This document shows positions 32,569 through 39,540 of a stretch of DNA of 39,540 nucleotides, piece by piece. Positions within the stretch are counted from its first letter, which is position 1, and each line of letters begins with the position of its first letter. Under the pieces are notes generated by a model that was not told where the DNA came from, made no database searches, and saw only the letters and a program-made list of their open reading frames with translations. The stretch comes from an uncultured Lachnospiraceae bacterium (lineage in GTDB: Bacteria; Bacillota; Clostridia; Lachnospirales; Lachnospiraceae): contig CAMNCY010000005.1 in assembly GCA_946534785.1 (NCBI GenBank), forward strand, positions 1 through 39,540, written 5' to 3'. The translations under genes and the position numbers were made by a program.

Positions 32569-33323
32569 CTCTGGTAGTTGCGCAGGAACTGCTTCGTCCG
32601 CTCCTGCTGCGGATCTCCGAACACGGCCTCCGGATGGCCCTGCTCCACGATAACGCCTTTATCCATGAAGATAACGCGGTTGCTGACCGCCCGGGCAAAG
32701 GGCATTTCATGGGTCACGACGACCATGGTCATCTTCTCTTCCGCAAGCTGGCGGATGACCTTCAGGACTTCACCCGTAAGTTCGGGGTCCAGGGCACTGG
32801 TCGGCTCATCGAAGAACAGGATCGAAGGCTTCAGCGCAAGGGCACGCGCGATCGCGACTCTTTGCTGCTGGCCGCCGGAGAGCTGGCAGGGATACGCATC
32901 CGCCCGGTTCTCCAGATCCATTTTCCGGAGAAGCTCCATGGCTTCTTCCCGCACTTCTTCCTTGCTCCGCTTCTGCACATGGATCGGAGCATCCATGACG
33001 TTCTTCAGCACGGAATAATGCGGAAACAGATTGAACTGCTGGAATACCAGACCGAAATACCGCTTGATCTCGTTCAGTTCTCTGTGGTGCACATATTCGG
33101 CGGTGCCGTTCCCGTCTGTTGTGACCGCTGCTTTGTCCATATACCGGATCTCGCCGGCGTCGATCCTCTCAAGGAAGGTCGCGCAGCGAAGGAGCGTGCT
33201 TTTGCCGGAGCCGCTGGGCCCGATGATGCTCACGACCTCGCCGGCGTCAACATGGAGGCTGATATCCTTCAGGACTTCCAGTTCGCCGAAGGACTTCTGA
33301 ATTCCGCTCATCTGTAAGATCAC
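32565..33323 (-). CDS. Polar amino-acid ABC transporter ATPase (GlnQ/HisP type)
   Basis: The 252-residue ATPase has Walker [11 protein letters not shown]-loop FQQFNLFPH, signature [15 protein letters not shown], Walker [13 protein letters not shown] and the switch histidine in VVVTHEM. The [10 protein letters not shown] and [13 protein letters not shown] segments place it in the polar amino-acid uptake group. The start is GTG at 33323 with GGAGG nine bases upstream; an ATG four codons later is a weaker choice. It lies 15 bp after the permease gene and overlaps the racemase gene by 4 bp. Confidence 0.95.
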   Translation of the reverse strand: MILQMSGIQKSFGELEVLKDISLHVDAGEVVSIIGPSGSGKSTLLRCATFLERIDAGEIRYMDKAAVTTDGNGTAEYVHHRELNEIKRYFGLVFQQFNLFPHYSVLKNVMDAPIHVQKRSKEEVREEAMELLRKMDLENRADAYPCQLSGGQQQRVAIARALALKPSILFFDEPTSALDPELTGEVLKVIRQLAEEKMTMVVVTHEMPFARAVSNRVIFMDKGVIVEQGHPEAVFGDPQQERTKQFLRNYQR

Positions 33324-33338
33324 TTTCCTTCACCTCCG

Positions 33339-33986
33339 TCAGTTATAATAATTCATTGCCTTTTCGATCCGTTCCATCACAAAGGCAACGACATAGTTCG
33401 CGATAAAGTAGAAGATGCCCGCGATGATAAAGGGCATGAAGGACGTCTGGGACGCCGCGATCTGTTTTGCCAGAGAGAACATCTCATTATACGCCAGCGT
33501 AAAGGCAAGGGAAGTATCCTTGACGAGCGTGATGATCTCGTTGGTGATGGAGGGCAGGATCGTCTTGATGACCTGCGGCAGGATGATCTTGAAAAAGGTC
33601 TGCACCTTGCTGTATCCCAGTACCTCCGCCGCTTCGTACTGTCCCTTGGGGATCGCTTCGATACCGCCGCGGTAGATCTCGGCAAAATACGCCGCATAGT
33701 TCATGGAAAAGCCGAGAATGATGGCGGTAAAACGGTATCCGCGGATCGACCAGCCGAAAATGTAATAGGGCCCAAAGTACCACATCAGAAGCTGCAGCAT
33801 CAGGGGCGTTCCGCGCATGATGGCGATATAGATCTTGGTGATCCACTGCACGACGGCAATGCGGGACCTGCGGAGGAACATGACGCCCATACCCAGAGGA
33901 AGGGAAAACAGAAGCGTCAGGAAAAAGATAAGACACGAGCGGAGCATGCCCGCGCCCATCGAGGTTAGCATGGTGGAAAGACTCAT
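33339..33986 (-). CDS. Polar amino-acid ABC transporter permease (HisM/GlnP type)
   Basis: The 215-residue protein has about five membrane helices. The ATPase-coupling EAA loop is visible as GQYEAAEVLGYSKVQTFFKIILPQ. The MRGTPLMLQLLMWYFG segment is the usual polar amino-acid permease N-terminal landmark, and YAAYFAEIYRGGIEAIPKGQ precedes the loop. A single permease implies a homodimer. AAGGAG lies eight bases before the ATG. A terminator-like hairpin separates it from the upstream binding-protein gene. Confidence 0.95.
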   Translation of the reverse strand: MSLSTMLTSMGAGMLRSCLIFFLTLLFSLPLGMGVMFLRRSRIAVVQWITKIYIAIMRGTPLMLQLLMWYFGPYYIFGWSIRGYRFTAIILGFSMNYAAYFAEIYRGGIEAIPKGQYEAAEVLGYSKVQTFFKIILPQVIKTILPSITNEIITLVKDTSLAFTLAYNEMFSLAKQIAASQTSFMPFIIAGIFYFIANYVVAFVMERIEKAMNYYN

Positions 33987-34020
33987 GGATCGTACTCCTT
34001 GGAATCAGTGACATCCGTGT

Positions 34021-34052
34021 AAAAAGTTCGGGCCGATCGCGACCGGCCCGAA
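34021..34052 (-). terminator. Intrinsic terminator between binding-protein and permease genes
   Basis: TTCGGGCCG (34027-34035) pairs with CGGCCCGAA (34044-34052) over an 8-nt loop. On the minus strand five T (34021-34025) follow after one C. Partial read-through would give more binding protein than permease and ATPase. Confidence 0.75.
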
Positions 34053-34117
34053 GCTCTTTTCTTCCTAAAAGTTCTTTTCTTCTTAATTCAGAATGTGATG
34101 TTCATCCTGCGGAGAAC

Positions 34118-35050
34118 TTACTTGTTTTCTCCCGCGATCAGGAAGGAACCTGCCGTCATATCGATGGCGATCGCATCGATCGCACCGGCCTTCAGATCGT
34201 TGAAGGCAATGGTATAGGTCTCATAGACCCTAAGCTCGGAGAAAGTGGCGGCAAGGTCCGCCTGGGAATCCTCCAGCATGTCATAGGCGGAAGTGGCGGT
34301 CTGGACGCCGACGATCTTTCCTTCCAGGTCTGCCAGAGTCTTGATGCCGGAATCCGCGGCGACAAGGATGCCCTGCGTGTTGTTGGAATAGGTGAGGCCC
34401 CATGTGTAATCGTCCTCACGGCCTTCCTTGGTGAAACCGGACCAGATGCAGTCGCAGCTTCCCGCATTCAGTTCCATATCCTTGGCGTCCCAGTTGAAGG
34501 GAACCGCTTCGTAGCCCCAGCCGAGATATTCGCAGACTGCCTGGCAGAGCTCTACGTCAAAGCCGCCGACCGTGCCGTCATCCTGCAGATAGGAATACGG
34601 AGGATAATCCAGATCAAAGCCATGCTTGAAAGTATAGGAGCTGTCGCCCGAGCCTTCTTCGGGAAGGGAAGCGGTATCGATATCCGCTGCATCCAGGCAG
34701 AGGTAATCTTTGATATCCGGATATTTCTCGCCGATCTCCGCATAGGTGCCGTTTGCGACCAGCGCCTTGACTGCGCCGCTTACCTGCTCTGCCAGCTCAT
34801 CATCTCCCTTGCGGAAGCCGATGGCGTAGGACTCGACGCCGAGATCCTCATCCAGGAATACATAAGCACCTGTACTCTCCTCTGCGGGAGCCTCCTCAGC
34901 TGCTTCTTCTTTTGCTTCTTCCGCAGGCTCTGCGGCTTCTTCCTTAGCCTCCGGAGCAGGTGCACCCTGTGTCGGTGCCGCGGAACCGCAGCCGGCAATG
35001 GCAGCTGCCGTAAGTACCGCTGTCAGTAACAGCGCAAGATTCTTTTTCAT
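34118..35050 (-). CDS. Amino-acid substrate-binding lipoprotein, apparently circularly permuted
   Basis: This is the 310-residue binding protein of the adjacent amino-acid importer. A lipoprotein signal ends IAGC (C21), followed by an Ala/Glu/Pro-rich linker (about 22-60). Residues 62-118 (YVFLDEDLGVESYAIGF, KGDDELAEQVSGAVKAL, NGTYAEIGEKY) are the piece that normally ends family-3 binding proteins. Only then comes the usual beginning (FDLDYPPYSYL near 145, GGFDVELCQAVCEYLGW), the carboxylate-binding arginine near R211 (FTKEGREDDYTWGL) and LEGKIVGVQTATSAYDML. The protein stops at 310 after IDAIAIDMTAGSFLIAGENK, exactly where the moved piece should follow. All parts are present once, so a working but permuted fold is expected. 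GGAGG lies nine bases before the ATG; a promoter is at 35123. Confidence 0.9.
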   Translation of the reverse strand: MKKNLALLLTAVLTAAAIAGCGSAAPTQGAPAPEAKEEAAEPAEEAKEEAAEEAPAEESTGAYVFLDEDLGVESYAIGFRKGDDELAEQVSGAVKALVANGTYAEIGEKYPDIKDYLCLDAADIDTASLPEEGSGDSSYTFKHGFDLDYPPYSYLQDDGTVGGFDVELCQAVCEYLGWGYEAVPFNWDAKDMELNAGSCDCIWSGFTKEGREDDYTWGLTYSNNTQGILVAADSGIKTLADLEGKIVGVQTATSAYDMLEDSQADLAATFSELRVYETYTIAFNDLKAGAIDAIAIDMTAGSFLIAGENK

Positions 35051-35122
35051 AAATCTGATCCTCCGTATCTCAAACTGGGCAATGCATTTTGCATTTGTGC
35101 TTTTGTGCGTCAGGTGAGTACC

Positions 35123-35151
35123 ATATTACCACGTTAACACGCTAAAGGCAA
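35123..35151 (-). promoter_or_regulatory. Candidate promoter of the importer-racemase-exporter cluster
   Basis: On the minus strand TTGCCT (35146-35151) and TAATAT (35123-35128) are 17 bp apart with TGG before the -10 box. A GTTAAC-centred near-palindrome lies in the spacer. The leader is about 65 nt and contains the hairpin AATGCA-TTT-TGCATT (35082-35096). Confidence 0.5.
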
Positions 35152-35205
35152 GAGTCAGAAGGCGAGTCAGGAGTTGAGCCGAGGGTTGAATCAGGGGGCG
35201 AGTCA
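35152..35205. repeat. Short degenerate GAGTCA repeats after carB
   Basis: GGCGAGTCA occurs at 35161-35169 and 35197-35205, and GAGTCAG at 35152-35158, with related degenerate copies between. The second GGCGAGTCA contains the carB stop codon (TGA on the minus strand). It resembles the outer TGAGTCA arms of the REP-like repeats but lacks their GGGGACAGGT core. Confidence 0.4.
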
Positions 35206-38200
35206 CAGCGGTGATACGCCGATCGTCATTTCCTCCAGGACGTCCAGCAGCACCCGCACCGTATCGAGAGATGTGAATGTAGTGACCCTGTGCTCCTGCG
35301 CGCATCTGCGGATGGCCACGCCGTCCTCATAATGAACGCCGGATAGGATCGCACGCGTATTGACAACGTAGCTGACGTAGCCCGCACTGATGGAGTCCAG
35401 GATCTCCCTGCTGCCCTCGCTGGGCTTATGACGGAGTTTCGTCCGGATGCCGTGCTCCTTCATATACAATGCGGTCATGGTCGTCGCTTCCAGATTGAAG
35501 CCCATGTCATAGAACCGTCTCGCCAGCGGCAGCGCTTCTTCCTTATCTTCGTCCGCCAGCGTGAAAACTACGGTCCCGTAATTCTGGATCTTCATGCCGG
35601 AGGCAAGGAGGGCCTTGTACATGGCACGATGGAGTTTGGTATCGTACCCGATGGCTTCCCCGGTGGACTTCATCTCGGGAGAAAGATAGGCGTCCATGCC
35701 GGAAAGCTTCGAGAAGGAAAACACGGGAACCTTGACGAACCATTTGTGTCCCGGCTTCGGATCAAGTTCCGTGATTCCCTGGTCCTTTAAAGACATGCCG
35801 AGGCTGACCCTGGCCGCGATATCGGGAAGGGGGAAGCCTGTCGCCTTCGAAAGGAACGGGACTGTCCTGGAGGAACGGGGATTGACCTCAATGATATAGA
35901 CTTCCTCGTTTTCATCCACGATGAACTGGATGTTGAAAAGTCCGCGGATCCCGATCCCCCGTCCAAGACGCCTGGTATAATCCCGGATTTTCTCCTGTAC
36001 CTTCCGCGATACGCCGAAGGTCGAATAGACACTGATGGAATCCCCTGAATGAATCCCCGTCCGCTCGACCAGTTCCATGATGCCCGGAATAAAGACTTCC
36101 GTCCCGTCGCAGACGGCATCGACCTCCAGCTCCTTTCCGCTGATATAGCGGTCCACGAGCACAGGCTTGTCGATCCCGATCTCTACGGCAGTCTGCAGGT
36201 AGTGCCTGAGGTCCTTTTCCTTGGAGACGATCTGCATGGCGCGCCCGCCCAGGACGAAGCTGGGACGGACCAGAACGGGGTACCCGATCTCTTCCGCCGC
36301 ACGCACGCCTGCTTCGATATCCGTAACGGCCATACCCTTCGGCTCCGGGATTCCCAGTTCTTCCAGGAGCTTTTCGAAAAGATCCCGGTCCTCTGCTCTT
36401 TCGATTGCCGCGTTGTCCGTCCCGATGAGCTTCACGCCCCTCTCGGAAAGGGGTCCTGCCAGATTGACGGCCGTCTGCCCGCCGAGAGTCGCAATGACAC
36501 CCACCGGTTTTTCCAGTTCGATGATGTTCATGACATCTTCCACGCACAGCGGTTCAAAATAGAGCTTATCGGAGGTCGTATAGTCCGTGGAAACAGTCTC
36601 CGGATTGTTGTTGATGACGATGGCCTCATAACCGGCTTCCCGGATCGAACGGACCGCATGGACCGTCGAATAATCGAATTCAACACCCTGCCCGATCCGG
36701 ATCGGCCCCGCTCCCAGGACGATTACGCCGGGCTTTCCGGAAATGACCGACTCGTTCTCTTCCTCATAGGTGGAATAGAAATACGGGACATAGCTTTCAA
36801 ATTCCGAAGCGCAGGTATCGATCATCTTGTATACGGGGAAGATTTTCTCCTTTTTCCGTAATGCGAACACTTCTTTTTCAGAGACGCCCCAGGCTGCCGC
36901 AATGGCGGCATCGGAAAATCCCATACGTTTAGCTTCATACAAAGTGCCGGTATCGGGGCCGCTTTTTGCAAGTGCCCTTTCCTCTTCGATGATGTTTCCG
37001 ATCTTATCCAGGAAGAACCGGTCGATTCCGGTCTCTTCTGCGATCCCCCCGGCGGTCGCTTCATGGCTGATCCCTGCCGCAGCGCCCCTTCGCAAGAGTT
37101 CTGCGACTGCGTAGATCCGCTCATCCGAAGCCTTCCGCAGCTCCTCCCACAGAAGCTCCTCCGGTGCCATATCAAATGCCGGGAGCCGTAAATGGACCGT
37201 CCCGTTCTCCAGAGAGCGCACGGCCTTCAGAAGGCTTTCCTCAAAACACCTCCCGATACTCATGGTCTCGCCGGTCGCCTTCATCTGCGTTCCCAGGCTG
37301 TGGTCTGCTTCCGTGAACTTGTCAAAAGGGAACCGCGGGATCTTCGTTACGACATAATCCAGTGCGGGCTCAAAGCAGGCCGGCGTATTCGCAAGCCGGA
37401 TCTCGTCCAGGGTATATCCGACGCTGATCTTTGCCGACACTCGGGCGATGGGATATCCGGAGGCTTTGGAAGCAAGTGCCGAGGACCTGGAGACACGGGG
37501 ATTGACCTCGATCAGGTAATAGCTAAATGAAGCCGGATCCAGTGCGAACTGTACATTACAGCCCCCCTTTACCTTCAGGGCGCGGATTATCTTCAGGGCA
37601 CTGTCCCGCAGCATGTGATATTCCCGGTCCGTGAGTGTCTGGGAAGGACACACGACGATCGAGTCCCCGGTGTGGACACCGACGGGATCCAGGTTCTCCA
37701 TATTGCAGACCGTGATCGCCGTATCCTGTGCGTCGCGTATCACCTCATATTCGATTTCCTTATAGCCCTTGACGCTTTTCTCGACCAGGACCTCGCTTAC
37801 CGGAGACAGGGCAAGTCCTGCTTCCAGGAGCTGTTCCAGCTGCTCCTCGTTATCCGCAAAGCCGCCGCCGGTCCCTCCGAGGGTAAAGGCAGGCCGCAGG
37901 ACAACCGGATAACCGATTTTCCGCGCCGCTTCCTTTCCTTCTTCCATGCCGTGCACCACGATCGAAGGAAGCACGGGTTCCCCCAGGCTTTCACACAGCT
38001 TCTTGAATTCCTCCCGGTCCTCCGCCATTTCAATACTGGCGGAGTCGGTCCCCAGAAGCTCACACCCGCACTCGGCAAGGATTCCTTTCTTCTCCAGCTG
38101 CATGGCAAGATTGAGTCCTGTCTGGCCGCCGATTCCCGGAAGGAGCGCGTCCGGCCGTTCCGTCCGGATGATCCTTGCAACATACTCCAGATTCAGCGGC

Positions 38201-38400
38201 TCCATGTAGATCCTGTCCGCAACGGACGTATCGGTCATGATCGTTGCCGGGTTGGAATTGCACAGGATGACCTCGTAGCCCTCTTCCTTCAGGGCAAGGC
38301 AGGCCTGGGTTCCCGCATAGTCGAACTCGGCGGCCTGTCCGATCACAATGGGTCCGGAGCCGATCACCATGATTTTCTTCAGATCCGTTCTTTTAGGCAT
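35203..38400 (-). CDS. carB: Carbamoyl-phosphate synthase large subunit
   Basis: CarB makes carbamoyl phosphate from bicarbonate, ammonia delivered by CarA, and two ATP, for pyrimidine and arginine synthesis. The 1065-residue protein is full length. Two homologous ATP-grasp halves are visible: the first opens with KIMVIGSGPIVIGQAAEFDY and the second with VIVLGAGPIRIGQGVEFDYS at about residue 555. ATP-grasp loops RPAFTLGGTGGG and RPSFVLGGRAM and the EVNPR metal-ligand motifs in both halves are intact. An oligomerisation region lies between them and an MGS-like allosteric domain at the end (RAILSGVHYEDG, FTSLDTVRVLLD). It overlaps carA by 8 bp. The stop lies within a repeated GAGTCA motif. Confidence 0.98.
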   Translation of the reverse strand: MPKRTDLKKIMVIGSGPIVIGQAAEFDYAGTQACLALKEEGYEVILCNSNPATIMTDTSVADRIYMEPLNLEYVARIIRTERPDALLPGIGGQTGLNLAMQLEKKGILAECGCELLGTDSASIEMAEDREEFKKLCESLGEPVLPSIVVHGMEEGKEAARKIGYPVVLRPAFTLGGTGGGFADNEEQLEQLLEAGLALSPVSEVLVEKSVKGYKEIEYEVIRDAQDTAITVCNMENLDPVGVHTGDSIVVCPSQTLTDREYHMLRDSALKIIRALKVKGGCNVQFALDPASFSYYLIEVNPRVSRSSALASKASGYPIARVSAKISVGYTLDEIRLANTPACFEPALDYVVTKIPRFPFDKFTEADHSLGTQMKATGETMSIGRCFEESLLKAVRSLENGTVHLRLPAFDMAPEELLWEELRKASDERIYAVAELLRRGAAAGISHEATAGGIAEETGIDRFFLDKIGNIIEEERALAKSGPDTGTLYEAKRMGFSDAAIAAAWGVSEKEVFALRKKEKIFPVYKMIDTCASEFESYVPYFYSTYEEENESVISGKPGVIVLGAGPIRIGQGVEFDYSTVHAVRSIREAGYEAIVINNNPETVSTDYTTSDKLYFEPLCVEDVMNIIELEKPVGVIATLGGQTAVNLAGPLSERGVKLIGTDNAAIERAEDRDLFEKLLEELGIPEPKGMAVTDIEAGVRAAEEIGYPVLVRPSFVLGGRAMQIVSKEKDLRHYLQTAVEIGIDKPVLVDRYISGKELEVDAVCDGTEVFIPGIMELVERTGIHSGDSISVYSTFGVSRKVQEKIRDYTRRLGRGIGIRGLFNIQFIVDENEEVYIIEVNPRSSRTVPFLSKATGFPLPDIAARVSLGMSLKDQGITELDPKPGHKWFVKVPVFSFSKLSGMDAYLSPEMKSTGEAIGYDTKLHRAMYKALLASGMKIQNYGTVVFTLADEDKEEALPLARRFYDMGFNLEATTMTALYMKEHGIRTKLRHKPSEGSREILDSISAGYVSYVVNTRAILSGVHYEDGVAIRRCAQEHRVTTFTSLDTVRVLLDVLEEMTIGVSPL

Positions 38401-39496
38401 GAGACGCTCCTTTCTCCATCCGCTTCATAAAATCATCAAAAAGGCAGCATGCATCATGGGGCCCGGGCGCACTTTCGGGATGGAACTGGACGCTGAAGAT
38501 TCCCTCCTTTTCGCTCATGACACCCTCCACGGTACCGTCTAGGAGATTACGATGGGTCACGGCAAGCCCCGTCCCCTCCAGGGAGGACTCTTCCACTGCA
38601 TAGGAATGGTTCTGGGAGGTGATCAGGATCCTCCCTGACCGCAGATCCCGTACCGGGTGATTCCCGCCGCGGTGGCCGAATTTCAGCTTATAGGTCGACG
38701 CGCCCAGGGCGAGGGATATGATCTGGTGTCCCAGGCAGATTCCGAGGATGGGGTATTCTCCGCGAAGGTCTTTTACCAGTTGAATGCCTTCCTTCACATC
38801 CTCCGGGTCTCCCGGTCCGTTGGAAAGGAAAACACCGTCCGGCCGGATCCTCCTGATCTCTTCTGCCGTCACATTCCAGGGAAACACGCTGACACTGCAG
38901 CCCATGCGGACAAAGGAGCGTATGATATTCTCCTTCATGCCGAAATCAACAGCGGCGATGTGATACTTCGCATCTCGGCAGATATAATTGTCCCGCATCT
39001 TCCTGCTGACTCTGGACACCGCATTCTTCGGTAGCAGAGCCTTCTCCAGGATCGAAAGGCCTTCTTCCAAAGGCAGGTCCGCATCGGCGATCAGTGCCTT
39101 CTGCGTTCCCTCTTCCCGGATCTTCCGGACGATCCGCCTGGTATCCGGCCCTGAAATTCCCGGTATCCCGCACTCTTTCATGACCTGCGAAAGAGACTTT
39201 TCGCTCCGGAAATTGGAGGGACGGTCATTGTAATCCCGCACGATAATGCCGCCGACGGAAGGATATGCTGTTTCATAATCCTCCCTGTTCATTCCGTAAT
39301 TGCCGATCAGGGGGTATGCCATTACCACGAACTGATCCGTATAGGAAGGATCCGAAAAGATCTCCTGGTAACCTGCAGGGGATGTATTGAAGACCAGCTC
39401 GCAGATTCTTATCCCCGTATCTTCTCCGAAGCCTTCCCCGTAAAACATACTGCCGTCCGAAAGGATCAGCTTTCTTTTCTTTCCATGCCAGATCAT
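38393..39496 (-). CDS. carA: Carbamoyl-phosphate synthase small (glutaminase) subunit
   Basis: CarA releases ammonia from glutamine and channels it to CarB. The 367-residue product has the N-terminal CarA domain (LILSDGSMFYGEGFG, FNTSPAGYQEIFSDPSY) and a C-terminal class I glutamine amidotransferase domain. The catalytic cysteine is in LGICLGHQ, and the His-Glu pair is in FHPES. NGPGDPED marks the oxyanion region. I chose ATG at 39496, with AAGGGA close upstream, because it fits CarA N-termini; a TTG 30 bp earlier also has a GAGGAAAG site and cannot be excluded. The upstream control region of the operon is mostly outside the window. Confidence 0.97.
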   Translation of the reverse strand: MIWHGKKRKLILSDGSMFYGEGFGEDTGIRICELVFNTSPAGYQEIFSDPSYTDQFVVMAYPLIGNYGMNREDYETAYPSVGGIIVRDYNDRPSNFRSEKSLSQVMKECGIPGISGPDTRRIVRKIREEGTQKALIADADLPLEEGLSILEKALLPKNAVSRVSRKMRDNYICRDAKYHIAAVDFGMKENIIRSFVRMGCSVSVFPWNVTAEEIRRIRPDGVFLSNGPGDPEDVKEGIQLVKDLRGEYPILGICLGHQIISLALGASTYKLKFGHRGGNHPVRDLRSGRILITSQNHSYAVEESSLEGTGLAVTHRNLLDGTVEGVMSEKEGIFSVQFHPESAPGPHDACCLFDDFMKRMEKGASHA

Positions 39497-39540
39497 TTCA
39501 TTCCCTTTCCGATAATTTTCTCTCAAATCTGTCTTTCCTC

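Overview
The window looks like a stretch of core chromosome from a GC-rich Clostridia, most likely a Lachnospiraceae-type gut anaerobe. This rests on gene content (uvrC, ftsH, carAB, apt, coaX, a DUF1292 protein, paired short chromate transporters, AzlCD), AGGAGG-type ribosome binding sites, occasional TTG/GTG starts, and many GC-rich hairpins followed by T runs. I see no rRNA, tRNA, CRISPR array, phage gene or complete insertion sequence. The mobile-looking material is limited to small palindromic REP-like repeats.

Left part (1-16 kb): a partial ATP-grasp-like gene, uvrC and ftsH run leftwards. A long AlaX-type tRNA-editing protein and a DMT permease run rightwards, separated by a large palindromic repeat that supplies the stop codon of the first. 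Then come a 32-residue membrane peptide and a 148-residue membrane protein (leftward), a DUF1846 protein, a candidate structured small RNA, comB and coaX (divergent), an apt-xth-mrp cluster, and a NYN-LOTUS RNA-binding protein.

Middle part (15-30.5 kb): a membrane-anchored alpha/beta hydrolase follows a SnoaL-PAS-coiled-coil protein whose histidine-kinase core appears degenerate. Next are a DUF1292 protein, a lipid kinase, a two-gene chromate transporter, and a leftward cluster of ABC-3 metal permease, HAD hydrolase and D-2-hydroxyacid dehydrogenase. Two GT-C-type membrane glycosyltransferases converge and overlap by 49 bp. A TrmH-family methyltransferase, three tandem 33-bp GC-rich repeats and a large secreted protein follow.

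Right part (30.6-39.5 kb): this is the most unusual region. Six genes read leftwards in tight succession: substrate-binding lipoprotein, permease and ATPase of a polar amino-acid ABC importer, a two-cysteine DapF/CntK-type amino-acid racemase, then AzlC and AzlD of an amino-acid exporter. The layout suggests import of an amino acid, stereo-inversion in the cytosol and export. The binding protein appears circularly permuted: the segment that normally ends this family sits at its N-terminus behind an Ala/Glu-rich linker. A terminator-like hairpin lies between the binding-protein gene and the rest, as is common where binding protein is made in excess. carA and carB, overlapping by 8 bp, lie upstream on the same strand.
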